64,000 bases of DNA from Bimuria novae-zelandiae CBS 107.79. Lineage: Eukaryota > Ascomycota > Dothideomycetes > Pleosporales > Didymosphaeriaceae. Location: positions 165,446-229,445 of the forward strand of contig ML976712.1 in NCBI GenBank assembly GCA_010015655.1. Direction: 5' to 3'. Below the pieces are notes generated by a model that was not told where the DNA came from, made no database searches, and saw only the letters and a program-made list of their open reading frames with translations. Within the stretch, counting starts at the first letter, position 1, and every line of letters begins with the position of its first letter. This document shows, piece after piece, positions 12,023-24,118 of the stretch. Position numbers and translations under genes: made by a program.

Positions 12023-14738
12023 CTACCCATCGACCAGAAAAGCGTTATTGGTAATGTTGGCATCGCGCTTTTCAATCCCCTCCATCAACCCCTCGCACAG
12101 CGCCTGCAACTCGATGTCCTGCCAGACCTCAGCGCCCGCCAGCTCTGGAGCCGCAGCCATAGCTATGGCTGTTAGCCCATCCACAACCAATTCGCAGATG
12201 AATGCATTGAAAGGGGAACCCTGGTGGAGCTCAAATTTGAGCCCTATATTCATGTGGTTGGCATACGGGTCAGTCGATTGACCAAAGATAGAGGCTACGA
12301 TATGGGTCAGAAGGGCATAAAGCATTCCGAAGTGACAAAACTTACTTATGTGATCAGGCCCAGCGCAGCCTTTGACTTTGTAGTGACATGTAAACAGTTT
12401 AGATGGAGTATCAGGTAAACCCTGTGCTGGTGCCGGTGCCCTGGGCATCATCCTCCGTTCCTCGGGGGTCATTAAAGCTCGTTTCACACTCCCTTTCTCC
12501 GGACAACCACCTCTAAGCCTAGGCTCAACTTCTTCTTCATACTCAACTTCCTGGCACGATTTCGATACGGCCGCTACCCACTAGGCAACAGCTGCTGCAA
12601 GAAGTTGATCACGTTCTCGTGGACTGTGATAGTAGCTGTCGCTGATAGTAAACTTAACGTCTATTGTTTCTACACTCTCATCGATTACTGCTGGAATTTC
12701 GATAATTTGTGCAGGTTTTGTGGAGTCACACATGTTCTTATCGTAAGAACAGAGGTCCTGAAGTAACTGGTAGAGGTTCTTACTCAAATCCGCGCCATCA
12801 TTTGAGTCGCTCGCCTCTCCAATAGGAATCGAATTGTTCGAAAGCCAGACAGTGGCGGTTGGTACGGCGGAAGTGGTGGGCGTGCATCCTGACACTGGGG
12901 TGGTGGCGCACGTTGGGATGTTCGCATTGCCACCTACCAAAGTGCACCAGTAACAATTGCTTGTGTATGTCGTAGTCTCGATGCTGACTGGGTTCTCAAA
13001 GCTTGTGGTGGGAATCGCTGTGTACTCGCAGGACTGAGTTTCCACGGTAATGTTGTCAAAACTCAGTATAGGGAGCGTGATATCCCGATTATCTCCGCAG
13101 ACACAGGCCCTCTCGTTCCGCCCTACGTCAGGATCTTCCTGCAAGTTTACACAGTCTAGCATAGTTGGTGCTGGCGTAATTAGTGATGAGGAACTCCATG
13201 GTTGTGTCGATGTTGACGTTGGCGCAGGACACCCGTCCGTCGGTCCGTCTCGCCTGATGTGAGAGTACTTTGCGTCCTGTCTTTTCCGTAGTAGTCGGGG
13301 AGCATTTGGAAGATTCCGGTGGTAGGCCAAAATCTCATCTTCCACCCTTTGCACGTGCGTTCCGAAGTCTGCCGGTTTCGCTTTAAGTCTGCGAAACTCA
13401 AACAATGGAACCTCCCGGTTAGTATTCAACACATACTCCCATTTATAATCAAAGCGTCCCACTGAATCGTCAACTTTTCGATCGACACGGGTTATCGGAT
13501 CGGAAACGGTTCTAGCTTCGATCGCATCTATCCATTCCTTCATTGTGCATTTGTCTCCATCCCGCTCATAGATCATATCTTCAAGTGCTTTATCTTTGGG
13601 TTGAGGATGCCGCTCATCTCCGTTACGGAACTTGGGGTCAAACTTGATGTCGTCAGCACCGAATGGGAACGCCAAAGACGGGTCTATTTACTGTACTGTG
13701 ACGATCTGCTCGCCATAGTTTTTGTAGCAAGCAGGAGTCTTGACTAGATCCCAAAGTGAGCCTTAAAAACTCGGTATGACCCTCTGGTCCTTCAAAAGCT
13801 GATACATGCGACTAAAATCATTACGTGGCATAAGGGACGTCGCCTCCTTAATGCTGTCTTTCCCAGACTTGTCGGCTTTCGCGTAAGATAATACCAGGGA
13901 AAGAAACCCTAAGAAGTCGTCTTTGAGCGAGTCTGGGTCAAGACCACCCGGTGGGGACGCAGCTTGAAAAAAGAGTTTCGTAACGCAGACTGTGCCATCA
14001 GGAGTACCTATTTGAGGAAGTAGTGAAGAGCTTTTTCGGTCACTTCTAGCTTTCCGGAATAGATCTTGAATGACTTCCAAGGGTAGAGGCGCTGTGGCTT
14101 GAGACGCCCAACGATTACCGAAAGCGGTTCCTGGTTCCTCCGGTGCTATAATCTTCCAGGGGTTGCATTCGTTTCCCTCGATCTCGAAAAATTCGTCTGT
14201 TATCTTCACGTGAGGGTCCCAAGCCGACTGCAGGGTATCAGAGTTCCGATATCAGGTTAAGAGAGATTTGGCCACTCACGATGTCGGCAGCAACTTCTTC
14301 AGCTGCTCGTCGGACAGTTCGGAGATCTCCAGATTGGGAACCAAGCTTGATGGTTGTGCCGTCTAGGATATACTCGGCATCAAGCACTTTGCCAGACAAA
14401 GTATCAGCGGTCAATTTCCAATTGGTGCCCGAACGCCCTGTGATGGCACGGCCTTTCGCTGCGTATGTTTTTTCGTCTGTACATGTTTCCTTCTCTTTTG
14501 GTTCGAACAAGATACTTGCCAATTCAAATTCGAAACCAATACCTGCTTGCTTGTCGACAGGAACCGTATCAGCAATATCACTCGGACTTCCCTGGCAGTT
14601 TGCATCCCCATCGTCGGCTTCGCCGCCCGGGCAACATTGCCCACGTACCGCAAGCGATGACGATACAACGCCATCAGGCATATAATTGAGGATCTGGACA
14701 CAGATCCAAACAAGCGTGAGGGAGAGCGGACGACGCAT
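12023..14738 (-). pseudogene. Long secreted-type fungal protein gene with three in-frame stops
   Basis: Exon 1 (14738-14280) encodes a signal peptide followed by a Cys-containing region with GIGFEFEL and NWKLTADTLSGK-L-AEYILDG-like strands. A 52-nt intron (14279-14228) joins in phase to a frame that runs from 14227 to the TAG ending at 12023. That frame is broken by TAA at 13765-13763, TAA at 13690-13688 and TAG at 12583-12581. The text on both sides of each stop reads as one protein: SF-stop-GSLWDLVK, TVQ-stop-IDPSLAF and AAVA-stop-WVAAVSK. All three could be Gln codons changed by one C-to-T. A probable 51-nt in-frame intron lies at 12345-12295. Restoring frame would give about 870 codons. 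The layout resembles a secreted fungal family I remember only as uncharacterised; no catalytic motif is visible. The stretch at 13240-12800 is rich in Thr/Ser and Cys. Confidence 0.75.
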
Positions 14739-15839
14739 AATGATAAAGATAGAAGCAAGGTGGTCGTTGCGTTTTCGTACTGCGTTGTGGGGTGGTTTGG
14801 AGAAGCTGAAAAGAGGAATCTTTTAAATATTTCTGCGACACTGCCTGTTCATGTTCAATTTTGTGACACTCTGTTCATTCGGAATCAGGACAGAATTTCC
14901 GCTGTGCCCTGAACACTGATTTCCACGTATCATTTACAGGAGTAGTCCTTAACCTCTGCAGTGCTTTGCCTCTGCTACTTTCCAGTGTTTCAGCATACTT
15001 ATCCTCTAAAAGACGTCACAAGTGCAAAGGCAACTTCGAAAAGTCTCATACCATTCGATGCAATATCTCCACGTATTGAATATTACTCCACGCCTCCATT
15101 ACTGCAGTAATTGCGTCGCTTTTATGCGTCATATCATAACGAGACGGTTTCACCTATACCTAAGGCGTAGCTTGGTTCTTACAAGCTTCAATAAGGCGTA
15201 GCTTGGCTCTGATAAGCCTCAATGCGCGGGTGCGCAAGGCGAGCGGCGTCATGGTTCCGAAATGATCTAAAGGGTTTAGCGCTGAGAAGATGAACCCGTT
15301 GTCTGTGACGGCGAAGCTGGCTGAGATAAAGGTGTAGTTTGAAAGCGGAAATCGCGGCTTCATCTTTGAGGCGTATCTACATTTCAGGGGATTTTTCCCA
15401 TCAACTGGCTCTGGAATTGAAGGAGCTGATTTGTCTTACACCGTGCCAGATGATATTGCTTGTACAACGTGACATAGCTTGTCTTATCCTGCTTACGAGG
15501 ATATTGAAACAGACACACTTGTCCCGCTACCAGCGTTACTGAACCGAAGTTCTGTGCCGCTGCCGCACATCCAGTTGGCGGCGAAATATTTTTCTCTTCA
15601 AGGTCAATCACACGTTCTTAATCAAATCCAATGGGAAGGGCGGTGAGAAATTTCCAACAAATACGCGCTACCCAGTACGTGAGCGTTTAGTCAGTTAATA
15701 GAACCTTATAGCGACATCTGGATGCGAACGGGTGAGTTATATCACCATTGCCGAATAAATACACAAGGGAGTTTCTCTGCAGCCCTGCAGTCGGACTCCC
15801 GGTTCGTGACGTCAAAGAGCCCGACTTAGCGGCCTAAGG
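14739..15839. other. Gene-free stretch upstream of the broken secreted-type gene
   Basis: About 1.1 kb. There are only short frames with no family resemblance. A short imperfect direct repeat (aaggcgtagcttgg) occurs twice near 15162-15200. Confidence 0.5.
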
Positions 15840-16140
15840 CTACACCGCATTCGCTGCAGGAGCTGTGCCGCACTCTTCGAGTCTGTCAGAGCAACAAAGT
15901 TTGAAGCCACGTAGCCACACCAGCGTCTCTACCACTTTCCCAGCTTTTGAAAATCCTCCATATACCCCAGAAGACCATAGGTCAGCCATCGCTGGGTCCA
16001 ATAATGAACAGTGACTCGCTCTCCGCAGAGCTCGGCCTTCAGATATTCTGTGCATTAGATTCTTAGAAGACGCCCTTTCTTTATCGGTAACATCAAGTTG
16101 ATTAAGACAGATATGGTTCGCGCACACCGATCCCATCTAC
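15840..16140 (-). pseudogene. Possible HET-domain relic
   Basis: The minus strand reads HICLNQLDVTDKERAS (about 16115-16068), which resembles the ICINQ-D-xEK-Q motif of HET (heterokaryon incompatibility) domains. In a neighbouring frame about 60-150 nt further on, IGPSDG-PMVFWGIW resembles the following WLGP-DG block. Stops and a frame change separate the pieces and no flanking HET sequence was found, so this is at best a fragment. A chance match cannot be excluded. Confidence 0.35.
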
Positions 16141-16291
16141 CTTCATACAGCTCCTACGAGTATTGAAGGCGAGAAACATGCCCGCGCATTCCAGCATGCG
16201 ATATCAACGAACCGAACAATCACTGCAGCGGATGCTTTGAGTATATATCACCGCGCAAAATATCTTCGCTCTATCATGATACAATTTGACC

Positions 16292-16912
16292 ATGGAATTA
16301 CGGGAAAATGCTGATGTAAGGAAATGGCTTCCGCGGCGAGTCCAAAAGCTCAGCTGACTATCTTTAGTCAAGTATCATTGGGAGAAGAGTTCATATATGT
16401 CTAAGACCGAACGCCGTCGCTTTGTCCGCACCTACTACCGACTTTGGCAGCTGATTCGAATGGAAGACGTGCAGTGGCAGGCAAGCATCACTTCTTTTTC
16501 CATTAAGCAAGTGTACCTTTTTCGGGAAATGTGTTGGATACCACTGCCTATTGGGGATGATCTACCCGGGCCGCGTATGCTGGAGGAATATAACGAGCGT
16601 CGAGAACCTATTCACACTCTCTTCATAAATGAGGGGCGGCGTGGGAAACTCGGTTCTATACTGCATTCATCTATCGAGGATCATTACGAGCGGACGAATA
16701 GTCGATTCGTGGACACAGACCCATGGATGATACGTTCAGAGTCGAACCGTGAAGGCTATGGTGGGTTTCATCTGTTGTGGGACCATAATCGATCAAACTT
16801 GAAGCAATACTGTCTTGGTAAATATTGGACGCTAGATACGCTTTCGAAAGAGCAGCTGGAGTACGAGCGGCAGCACTTGTGGGCAGAGAGCAGCGACGAA
16901 GAGGAACTTTAA
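16292..16912 (+). CDS. Uncharacterised fungal protein, 187 aa
   Basis: The model uses a short first exon (16292-16315, MELRENAD), a 57-nt intron (16316-16372, GTAAGG...CAAG, with an agctgac branch site) and a long exon to 16912. The total is 188 codons including TAA. The long exon carries ERRRFVRTYYRLWQL, many Trp/Tyr residues and an acidic end (SSDEEEL). The charged, Trp-rich style recalls small fungal F-box-associated or orphan proteins, but I do not recognise a named domain. The first exon is uncertain: without the intron the same frame meets a TGA at about 16355, so further upstream exons or 5' loss are possible. No signal peptide or TM is visible. Confidence 0.6.
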
Positions 16913-17022
16913 TCATTGTGCGGAATATACATCGCTAAACAATCTTTCAACACCAAGTTCGTTGTCGTTGATCTTCACTAATAATCCACTGCCCCGTGTA
17001 CGCCAGCTGGGACGTCTCAACC

Positions 17023-17248
17023 GTATCGTTGGCATTGCAGAGCAGAACCTGGAGCAGGTAGCCGAAGCAGTGCGGCCAGCGTTTTTATGCGCGGCGGTTT
17101 CGGTCGCGTGGTCGAAGCCAATTGGGACGCCGGATTGGAGCTGTTGGATGGTGTGGCGGAAGGATCCAAGGCAGTGGAGTTGGCGGAACCTACCCTAGGC
17201 ATTAGGACACCGATCGTGGACGAACTGCGGGCGTACGCGGGGGCTTAA
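17023..17248 (+). pseudogene. Orphan coding-like fragment (C-terminal end only)
   Basis: An open frame without a credible start ends at TAA 17246-17248. It reads FMRGGFGRVVEANWDAGLE, then LAEPTLGIRTPIVDELRAY, a globular-looking alpha/beta C-terminus. I cannot name the family. It overlaps the last bases of the gene on the other strand by 4 nt. It may be the 3' remnant of a gene or a chance frame. Confidence 0.3.
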
Positions 17249-17637
17249 ATTGAAATCCCACCCATCCTTACGAATCCATCGTCGCGGCTATCCTTCGTGT
17301 ATATGGTACCCTGGTTCCGTCCTTGCAAGCGTTTCCACGCTTTGTTGTCTTTCTTGTATACGTTGGTGTACTCGTCATTTATGACTAGTCGCGTTTCTTG
17401 GGTTGCGTGGCAGGTCTCGTAGGTTCCGGTTATGATGCACAGGAGCCAGACTACGTTGAAGCCCAGGGAGAGGAGGAAGATGAATGCGCCAATAACGCGG
17501 AAACGGTTCTCTCGTCGAGGCGGAGTTGTGGATCTGTATCTCTTCTCCTGACCGGGGGTAGGAAGAGATTCCGAGGTGTCGAAAGAGCTAGGCGGCTCTG
17601 CGGGCCTGAGGCCCGCGTAGTTTTTGGTGTGAGACAT
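17245..17637 (-). CDS. Small single-pass membrane protein, 130 aa
   Basis: A single exon of 131 codons including TAA starts at the ATG 17637-17635 (MSHTKNYAGLRPAEPP). The frame stays open upstream to an earlier possible start at 17751, but the internal ATG gives a typical soluble N-terminus. Residues about 1-50 are Ser/Pro/Arg-rich, about 51-75 form one TM helix (VIGAFIFLLSLGFNVVWLLC), and a polar C-terminal tail of about 55 residues follows. No family was recognised. It is most likely a small fungal-specific membrane protein; orientation and location are unknown. Confidence 0.5.
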   Translation of the reverse strand: MSHTKNYAGLRPAEPPSSFDTSESLPTPGQEKRYRSTTPPRRENRFRVIGAFIFLLSLGFNVVWLLCIITGTYETCHATQETRLVINDEYTNVYKKDNKAWKRLQGRNQGTIYTKDSRDDGFVRMGGISI

Positions 17638-18703
17638 TGTCGTTGAAAGTGTGTTGGTAGACAAACTTCTAATAGCGAGTCCGCGGAGAAAGTAGTTGCC
17701 TTCCCCCTCCCGCCAATGAACCTCAATCAGGCTGAGCCAGACATAATTCACTTACTTTGCTGTGGCGGCGAAATTTGCTTTGTCTGCAGGCTTGTTTTGG
17801 TGGTAGCTCTATTGCGGGGACACCGCCACAGGAGCACCGAGATTTTTGTATTGGATGATGAAGAGCTTTGTAACAAGTCTCAATATATCCATAGTGAACG
17901 GCAGTGGCTGGTTCTGCCTCATAGCCTTTAAAACATCGGCCATAAATAAATGTTCCAGCAGAGAGTCTCGATGACCCCATTTCCCTTCGTGAGAACCCCC
18001 CCACCAAACCTAGTCACGGACCTAAATACACTGTTTGTAGCTTCTTGCGGTTTCCAAGGCTGGATGACGTAGTATCTGTTGTCGGGTAAAACTCAACTGC
18101 TATCATGGTGATTAGTAAGTTTGCTTCCGGAGATATCTGTGTGAATGGCATCTGCCGCACACATTGAGATGTAGCTTTGAGGACGATTGGGATCAGACGC
18201 ATGTTTTGTCCTATTGTTATATCCGCGATAGCAAAGCCGCGTCTGTCAACCTTGACGATGTCGTGATAGGAGCTCCTCACCGAGCACCAGTCATTATTGA
18301 TGTCGTAGTGTCCCAGCCTCATAATGGTGGCACCCATGTCAGCCAATCTACTTTATATATCCAAGATATTCTTTTTAGAACAGGTGTTAGACCACGTTCT
18401 AGCTTTCCTGCTTGACCGCTCTTGTGCTTGGATCGTATTCATATTGAAACCAAGATCATGTGAGATTGTTGCGCACATGGCTTCGGCTGTTTTCTCTTCG
18501 CCATCATGGAGACAAGTTAAGAGCTAACAGAGTTCCAACAATTCCGGCAAAATTTTGCACCGTAACAAGTCTTCATCGTTGTGGTTCGCCAGTGGTATTT
18601 AACGCGCGAATCATCAGTAAGAGCCAGCTCGGGCACATGTGGTTTTCATCTCCGTCGTCAGCTCGATCGAAATACTTGTCGACTCTTACAGACTTCTCGA
18701 CAC
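17638..18703. other. Stretch with no firm gene; possible degraded HET 3' region
   Basis: A minus-strand frame at 18346-18014 (110 codons, MADMGATIMRLGHYDI start) is open but resembles nothing I know. Another minus-strand frame at about 18720-18570 reads WIDFEAGAYGISVEKS and may be a frameshifted continuation of the HET gene upstream. Nothing else was seen. Confidence 0.4.
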
Positions 18704-20049
18704 TTATTCCATATGCACCAGCCTCAAAATCAATCCACGAGACGTTGAGTATTGATTGGCCCCACTCGGGTAATAATGTGTGTTCTCATGGGCGCTTGAA
18801 GCAGGGTCCCAAGGTCCGAGATGTCTCTGTATGAATGTGATCAGCTTGATTACTGCTGCGAGGGATGGTTCAAGTTCACTTACAGCAAACGAGGGGTCAG
18901 TATCGTGGGAGAATTCTGCCAGATTGAAATCGTACTTAGGGAAGTTTGCGGAACGAACCAGCAGTTCTATACTTGGGCGGCGCTCCGTCAACTAGTCGGG
19001 AACCCATGAAGGGAACGAACTGTCTCCTGGCACTTGGAGCGGACCAAAGTGGAACAAGTGATTGATTAAATGATGTGATTGAGCGCTGTTGAACAGTGAG
19101 ACGGCATGCTGGCGGTATATTCCTGTGTAAGAGGCCGAGTAGTCAAATTGCAGTTGATTTTGACGGGGAACCATGCCGTATAGAGCAACTATGCGATCCT
19201 TTCTCTCTGAACAATTGAAACGGTGAAATCTCCACAACAACTGGAATATGTCGTTTCGTAATGAAGATAAGGCGAGCATGACTTGCACGCCATAATGACC
19301 TTCACCACTTTCAAGGAGCCGCTTGCACGCCAGAACAAAGATAGAGACTGTGGTAGAATATTCTCCACATATGATGAAGCCCCTGTGCCGTATCGCGGCG
19401 TCTAATTCTTGGAGGATCCATCTCCTCGAGAAGATTGTGCGCTGAAAAAAAATCTGCCATCGGTAATTGGCGAGATGCGTCGTGGTCCCGAATTGAGATT
19501 TCCTTGGGCAAGAGAACGAGCCTCCGAAGGTATGTGAGTATCTCGCCAATTCGATTAGCGGGCTCTGCGGTGCCCAACCATATCAAGAGTTTATGCGCAT
19601 GCTCATAGATCTCTCCCATCAACGGCACCTGTTGCCCCTTTTTCAACATCATCAGTTTGATTCAAGCAGATAGCGTCGATCCAGAACAACCTGCTCTTAA
19701 CGGGATTACGCAGTCGGCGAAGCAAATCGTCCATATTTTTCGTGATGGGGAGAAATGTGCCGTAAGGTCTCGTATCATCGCCGGTTCCAGCTATCTTCAG
19801 GCGAAGTGTGTGATCGAAAACTGGTTCGCCCCAAATATACAACACAGCCGCATACCGCGTTGGACTTTCCGGCCTGGCGAGCTCCTCATATCGTCTGATG
19901 AACAGCAGCTGGCCACAGAGGGGCTCTGATTCGTCGGCCGCGGGAGCAAGGCTGAGAACGCGTATGGCGTCGGGAGAGGGTAGCGGGTTGTACGCATACA
20001 GCCAGTCTGCACGCTGCAAATGCGGCGCGGTCGACTGAATAGACGCCAT
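18704..20049 (-). pseudogene. HET-domain gene with frameshifts and a stop
   Basis: HET proteins mediate non-self recognition and programmed cell death after hyphal fusion. From the ATG at 20049 the frame reads IRVLSLAPAADESEPL, LPITKNMDDLLRRLR and LFWIDAICLNQTDD, the classic HET N-terminal half. The frame then moves at a G4/A5 run (plus strand 19635-19643), after which QVPLMGEIYEHAHKLLIWLG continues. It moves again at a T8 run (plus-strand A8, 19445-19452) into FSRRWILQELDAA, CSERKDRIVALYGM and FPSWVPD. The next codon is TAG (18994-18992) where WVPDW expects Trp; the same frame continues LTERRPSIELL to 18704. The three lesions look like decay of one gene. The two homopolymer shifts could be sequencing errors; the TGG-to-TAG change is a G-to-A transition. 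Confidence 0.85.
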
Positions 20050-20285
20050 GGTGAGAGTGAGAGTGAGCGTGATGAGAGCAAGAAAGCATCAGGCTGAAGC
20101 GGAGGTAGAGGCAAGAGCCCCTGGGCAGCCCACGTTGCATGTGTTCGCTAACCATGGATCCCTGCCAAAGGTGCAGATGCCTCTTTGTACCGCCGTACAA
20201 CGCTGTGTACCATAAATCATAGCATACGTTCACAAGACTGCCCTAATCGCTACACATCGCGCATACACCAGTGTACCCTCGCCAC

Positions 20286-23200
20286 CTACAAAACAAGCTT
20301 ATACGTCGCGACCTCGAACGCCCTAATCTCAATCTTCGCCCCCTTCTTCCCATCCTTCTCCGTCATAACGACCTCGCCCTCCGGCCCTTCAATCTCGTCT
20401 TCCAGCGCATTGGCTTTAACCACCCTCTTGACATTCAAGTCGCCCCACGTAAGCACAGCCTTGCTCTTCCCGCCCAGCGCATCATAGATGCGCACGATGA
20501 CAGACTGGCCCTTCTTCACGGGTAGCTCGCCCCGCGAGACATCCTCGTCGTCTTCACCGCGCTTGATGGTGTCCAGAACCAGGTTGTCCGCGCCGTGGAT
20601 CTCGAACGTATGGAGGAGAGACGGGTCAGCCTCGGCGTTAGCCTTGCGGCCTACGACGCGAAGCGGGTTGTTGAACTCGAAGGCTTTGCGGACGGTGACT
20701 TCGCTAAGTGGACCTGCGTGCGGGAAGATGGCGTAGCGCGTGTGGTGGCGGCCCATGTCGGCGTGTGCGTCTGGTGCCTTGGGAGCACGGAGGAGAGACA
20801 GGCGCATGACGCTACCCGCGGTAGCGAAGCCGTAGCGGGAGTCGTTCAGGATGGATACGCCGTAGGTGGCTTCGGACAAGTCGGCCCACTTGTGGCAGCA
20901 GACTTCGAACTTAGCCATGTCCCAGCTGGTGTTGTAGTGCGTTGGGCGACGGACAATGCCGAACTGGGTCTCGTAGCTGGCTTCGGTGTTGACGATGTCG
21001 ACTGGGAACTCAACCTTGAGGAACTTCATGGTCTCTTGCCACTCCATTTCTGCGTCTATTTCCACGGCCGTAGGCGTATTGCCAACGGCCGCGGGCAGAG
21101 AGATGGTAGTTCTGATCCACGACTTGTCTGAGATCTTGGTCTCCACGTTCAATGAAACACGGTGTGGACCGTCTTCGGAGATGACCACCTTCGACGGAGG
21201 TAACTCTTTGCGAGATTCTAGGTGGTATACTTCTACGTCCCAAGCTTGCCAGTAGAGCGGCTTGTCGTCAAAAATAACCAGTTGAGCGGCTTTCGCGCCC
21301 TTAGGAACGAGTTCGCGATCGGCTTGAATGTCGTACAAGGATGTGATCGCACCGTCGGACACCTCGACTACGAATTGAGAGTTACGAAGTTCGAACACGT
21401 TTGACCGAATTTCCTTGACGGAAGCAGAAGTGGCGGAGTAAGGCGACGCAAGTGGGCGAACCTCGAGCGCGCTCATGCCTTCTCCATGAGCGAGGCCCCA
21501 AGCAGGAAGATCAGTAACATGTGGAAGCTTCACCAGCTCAGTACGCGACCACGGAAGCGTATTCAGAGTGAAAAGCTTGCTGTCGTTCTTGACGTCCTGG
21601 TCGAATCCAAGCTCAGATAAGGCATTGGATAGAAGCTTTTCACCAGTAGCGAAGACTTTTGCGTAGATCTGACTTATTTAGCAAGACTCCGTAGCATAGG
21701 AATACAGAACTTACCTCATCTGAGTCACGGTAGCACATCTCGATCGAGCTACCAGGCAAGCAGTCGTGGAACTGACAGAGCAAAACATCCTCCCACATGT
21801 CGTCCAAGTCCTTCTTCGGGTACTTGTAAGAGCTTTTCTTACAAAACTCGTTCTTGATGGTGGCAAGCGTTGCCAAATATTCGATATCTCGCAACATAAT
21901 CTCAGACTTCCTGTTATTACGTTTGTTATTCGCTTGAGTAGTGTATGTTCCACGGTGCAGCTCGAAGTAGAGCTCACCGTACCAGGTCACGAGTTTAGTG
22001 CCCTGTTCGACCCTCTTCTCTAGTTTGTCGAAGAAGTCATCCGCAGAATCGCCAAGCTTTACGCGCGGTAGAAGGCCCTTCTTGTCGCTCATGCCGCGGC
22101 ATCGTCGAAGCCTCTCGAGCATCTCCCAGGTTGGACCACCTCCACCATCGCCCTTTCCAAAGACTAAGAGGGACGTCTTGTCCTGGTCCAGAGACTTGTG
22201 TTGTGTAACGCTCCTCTTCACGTCACCGAAATGAGCTTCAGCGGTGTATGTCTCACACGGCGGCATGTGACAGATGACCTGACTGTTGTCAAGCGCTACC
22301 CAGTTGAAAGTAGTGTGCGGGAAGTTGTTGATGTTGTTCCAGCTAAGCTTCTGCGTTAAGAATCTCGTCATCCCAGAAATGCGACAGATCTGAGGAAGCT
22401 GTGTAGAGTAGCCGAATGTGTCCGGAAGCCAGAATGTTCTGCATCGCTGGCCAAAACGACTTTCGAAGTATCGCTGTCCGTAAAGGAACTGTCTGATCAA
22501 AGATTCGCCCCCGGGAAGATTGGTGTCATGTTCCACCCAGCTTCCACCAATGGGTTGGAAGGAGCCTTCCTTAACCTTCTTCTTAACACGGTCAAAGGTA
22601 GACGGATATAGCTGCTCGAGCCACTTGTACTGCTGGGCCTGCGAGCACACGAAACGGAGCTCGGGATAGCGATCGATGAGGTCGCACTGGTTCGACCAGG
22701 AGCGCGCGACTTTGCGCTTCGTTTCTGCAAACGGCCACAGCCAGCAGGTATCGATGTGGCAATAGCCGATACCTGTGACGATGGCCTCCTCGTCGCTCTC
22801 GTAGACTTTGTGTGAATCCACATGGTCGCCAAGGTATTCACGCGCGATTTTGCGACCTTCGAGGATGCTCTCTTGGCTCCCACCACCCGCAATGAAAGCG
22901 TCAATGATGCGATTCCCAATCTGCTGCGCCTCGTGCTTTTGCACCGAGTCGTCTGGGAATTCCCTCGCTGCGTCGCCGATTTCCCAGAAGTCATAGCGCA
23001 GCGCGCGCGCCTCCAGACTGATGGCTTGGATCTCGACGACGTTCAGGCGGAAAGACCTGTTCGGGTCCGGCGGCTGGATGGAGCCACCGTTGCCGTTGCC
23101 AAACATGCCGTTACATGCCACCTCGATGTAGAAGGTGTGCCACTTGCCGTCTCTGAATTCCTTGGGCAGTATCCACTCTGTGCGCTCGCCGCCGCCAGTG

Positions 23201-23737
23201 AGACCGTGAACTATGTCACCATGTTCGGTCCATATCATGCCCTCGCAGTCGGCGTCCCATTTGAACTCAAGGTGCTCCTTGTCTCTGAGGTAATCAGGGA
23301 CGGCGAGCTCGACCTTGACCCAGTGCGTCGACCAGCCGGGCCCGAACCAGTCGCCTGGCTGGAAAGGCCTGAAGTCGTGCGATACGGCGTCCTTGAACGT
23401 AGGGCGAGAGAGGTCGGGCGCAGACCACACGGAGAGCTTTATTGGGCCAGGATGCACCGCTTTGGCTTCGACGATCTTGCTGCGCAGTGTTAGCAGCTTG
23501 TGCAGCATGAGATGGCTGTACTTACGGCAACAGGCCCTGGCCGTAGTACTGGCCGCCATCAGTAAACTGGCCGAGACGATCGCGGTAGATGCGGTCGATC
23601 TGCTTGCCCACGGGGCCAGCCGCGAGCCTGGGATAGTCGGACGACACGGGGAAGACGCGCTGTTCGCCGCCCATGTTTGGATAATGATGGGATTGTTGTT
23701 GTTGCGGATAGTGGGAGCTGCGTGCCGTCCCTTGCAT
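20286..23737 (-). CDS. AMS1: Alpha-mannosidase, GH38 (vacuolar Ams1 type), 1119 aa
   Basis: Ams1 trims alpha-linked mannose from oligosaccharides in the vacuole and reaches it by cytoplasm-to-vacuole targeting in yeast. Exons are 23737-23526, 23479-21715 and 21668-20286, with two 46-nt introns. They sum exactly to 1120 codons including TAG, close to the yeast length of about 1080. There is no signal peptide, as expected for this cytosolic-to-vacuolar enzyme. GH38 marks: HIDTCWLWPF at about residue 312 (metal-binding His/Asp) and WLPDTFGYS at about 421, whose Asp is the family nucleophile, then FHDCLPGSS near 685. The beta-rich C-terminal half (GH38 C domain) follows. The second intron splits DE/IYAKVF. 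Both strands around it are gene-dense, and no lesion was seen. Confidence 0.95.
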
Positions 23738-24118
23738 GAGCTATAAGCTATAAGTTGGGGCCCCGCATTGCCCTAGCGCACCTGCAAGCTCCCGGCCAGA
23801 TGACCTCGGCCAGTCGATTCTATTACACCATGCATCGTGCACCTGTCCACGCGCTGCATCCATCCGACGAGGGCGGAATTATCTTCAGGTCACGAACATT
23901 CTAATGTCCTTCGCATGGAAGGTGCCACATCTTTCCGATCATACGCCAAAGCTTTCAATTTCTATACATAACAGACCACATGCATCCAGGCAATCCAAAC
24001 ACGAGCATCAACGCATGTGTTAATAGTGTGCAACGCCATATAAAAAAAACCAATACTGCAATAACCAACGTTCCGCACATGTTTCCATATCGTGGCATCT
24101 GCCAAAGGCTAGCCTGAT
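23738..24118. other. Intergenic between AMS1 (5') and the SNARE gene (3')
   Basis: About 380 nt containing the AMS1 upstream region. No open frame of interest and no repeat were seen. Confidence 0.5.

Noticed and set aside
20595..21131. Long + strand frame opposite AMS1
   Set aside because: It is an antisense shadow of a highly conserved GH38 coding exon.
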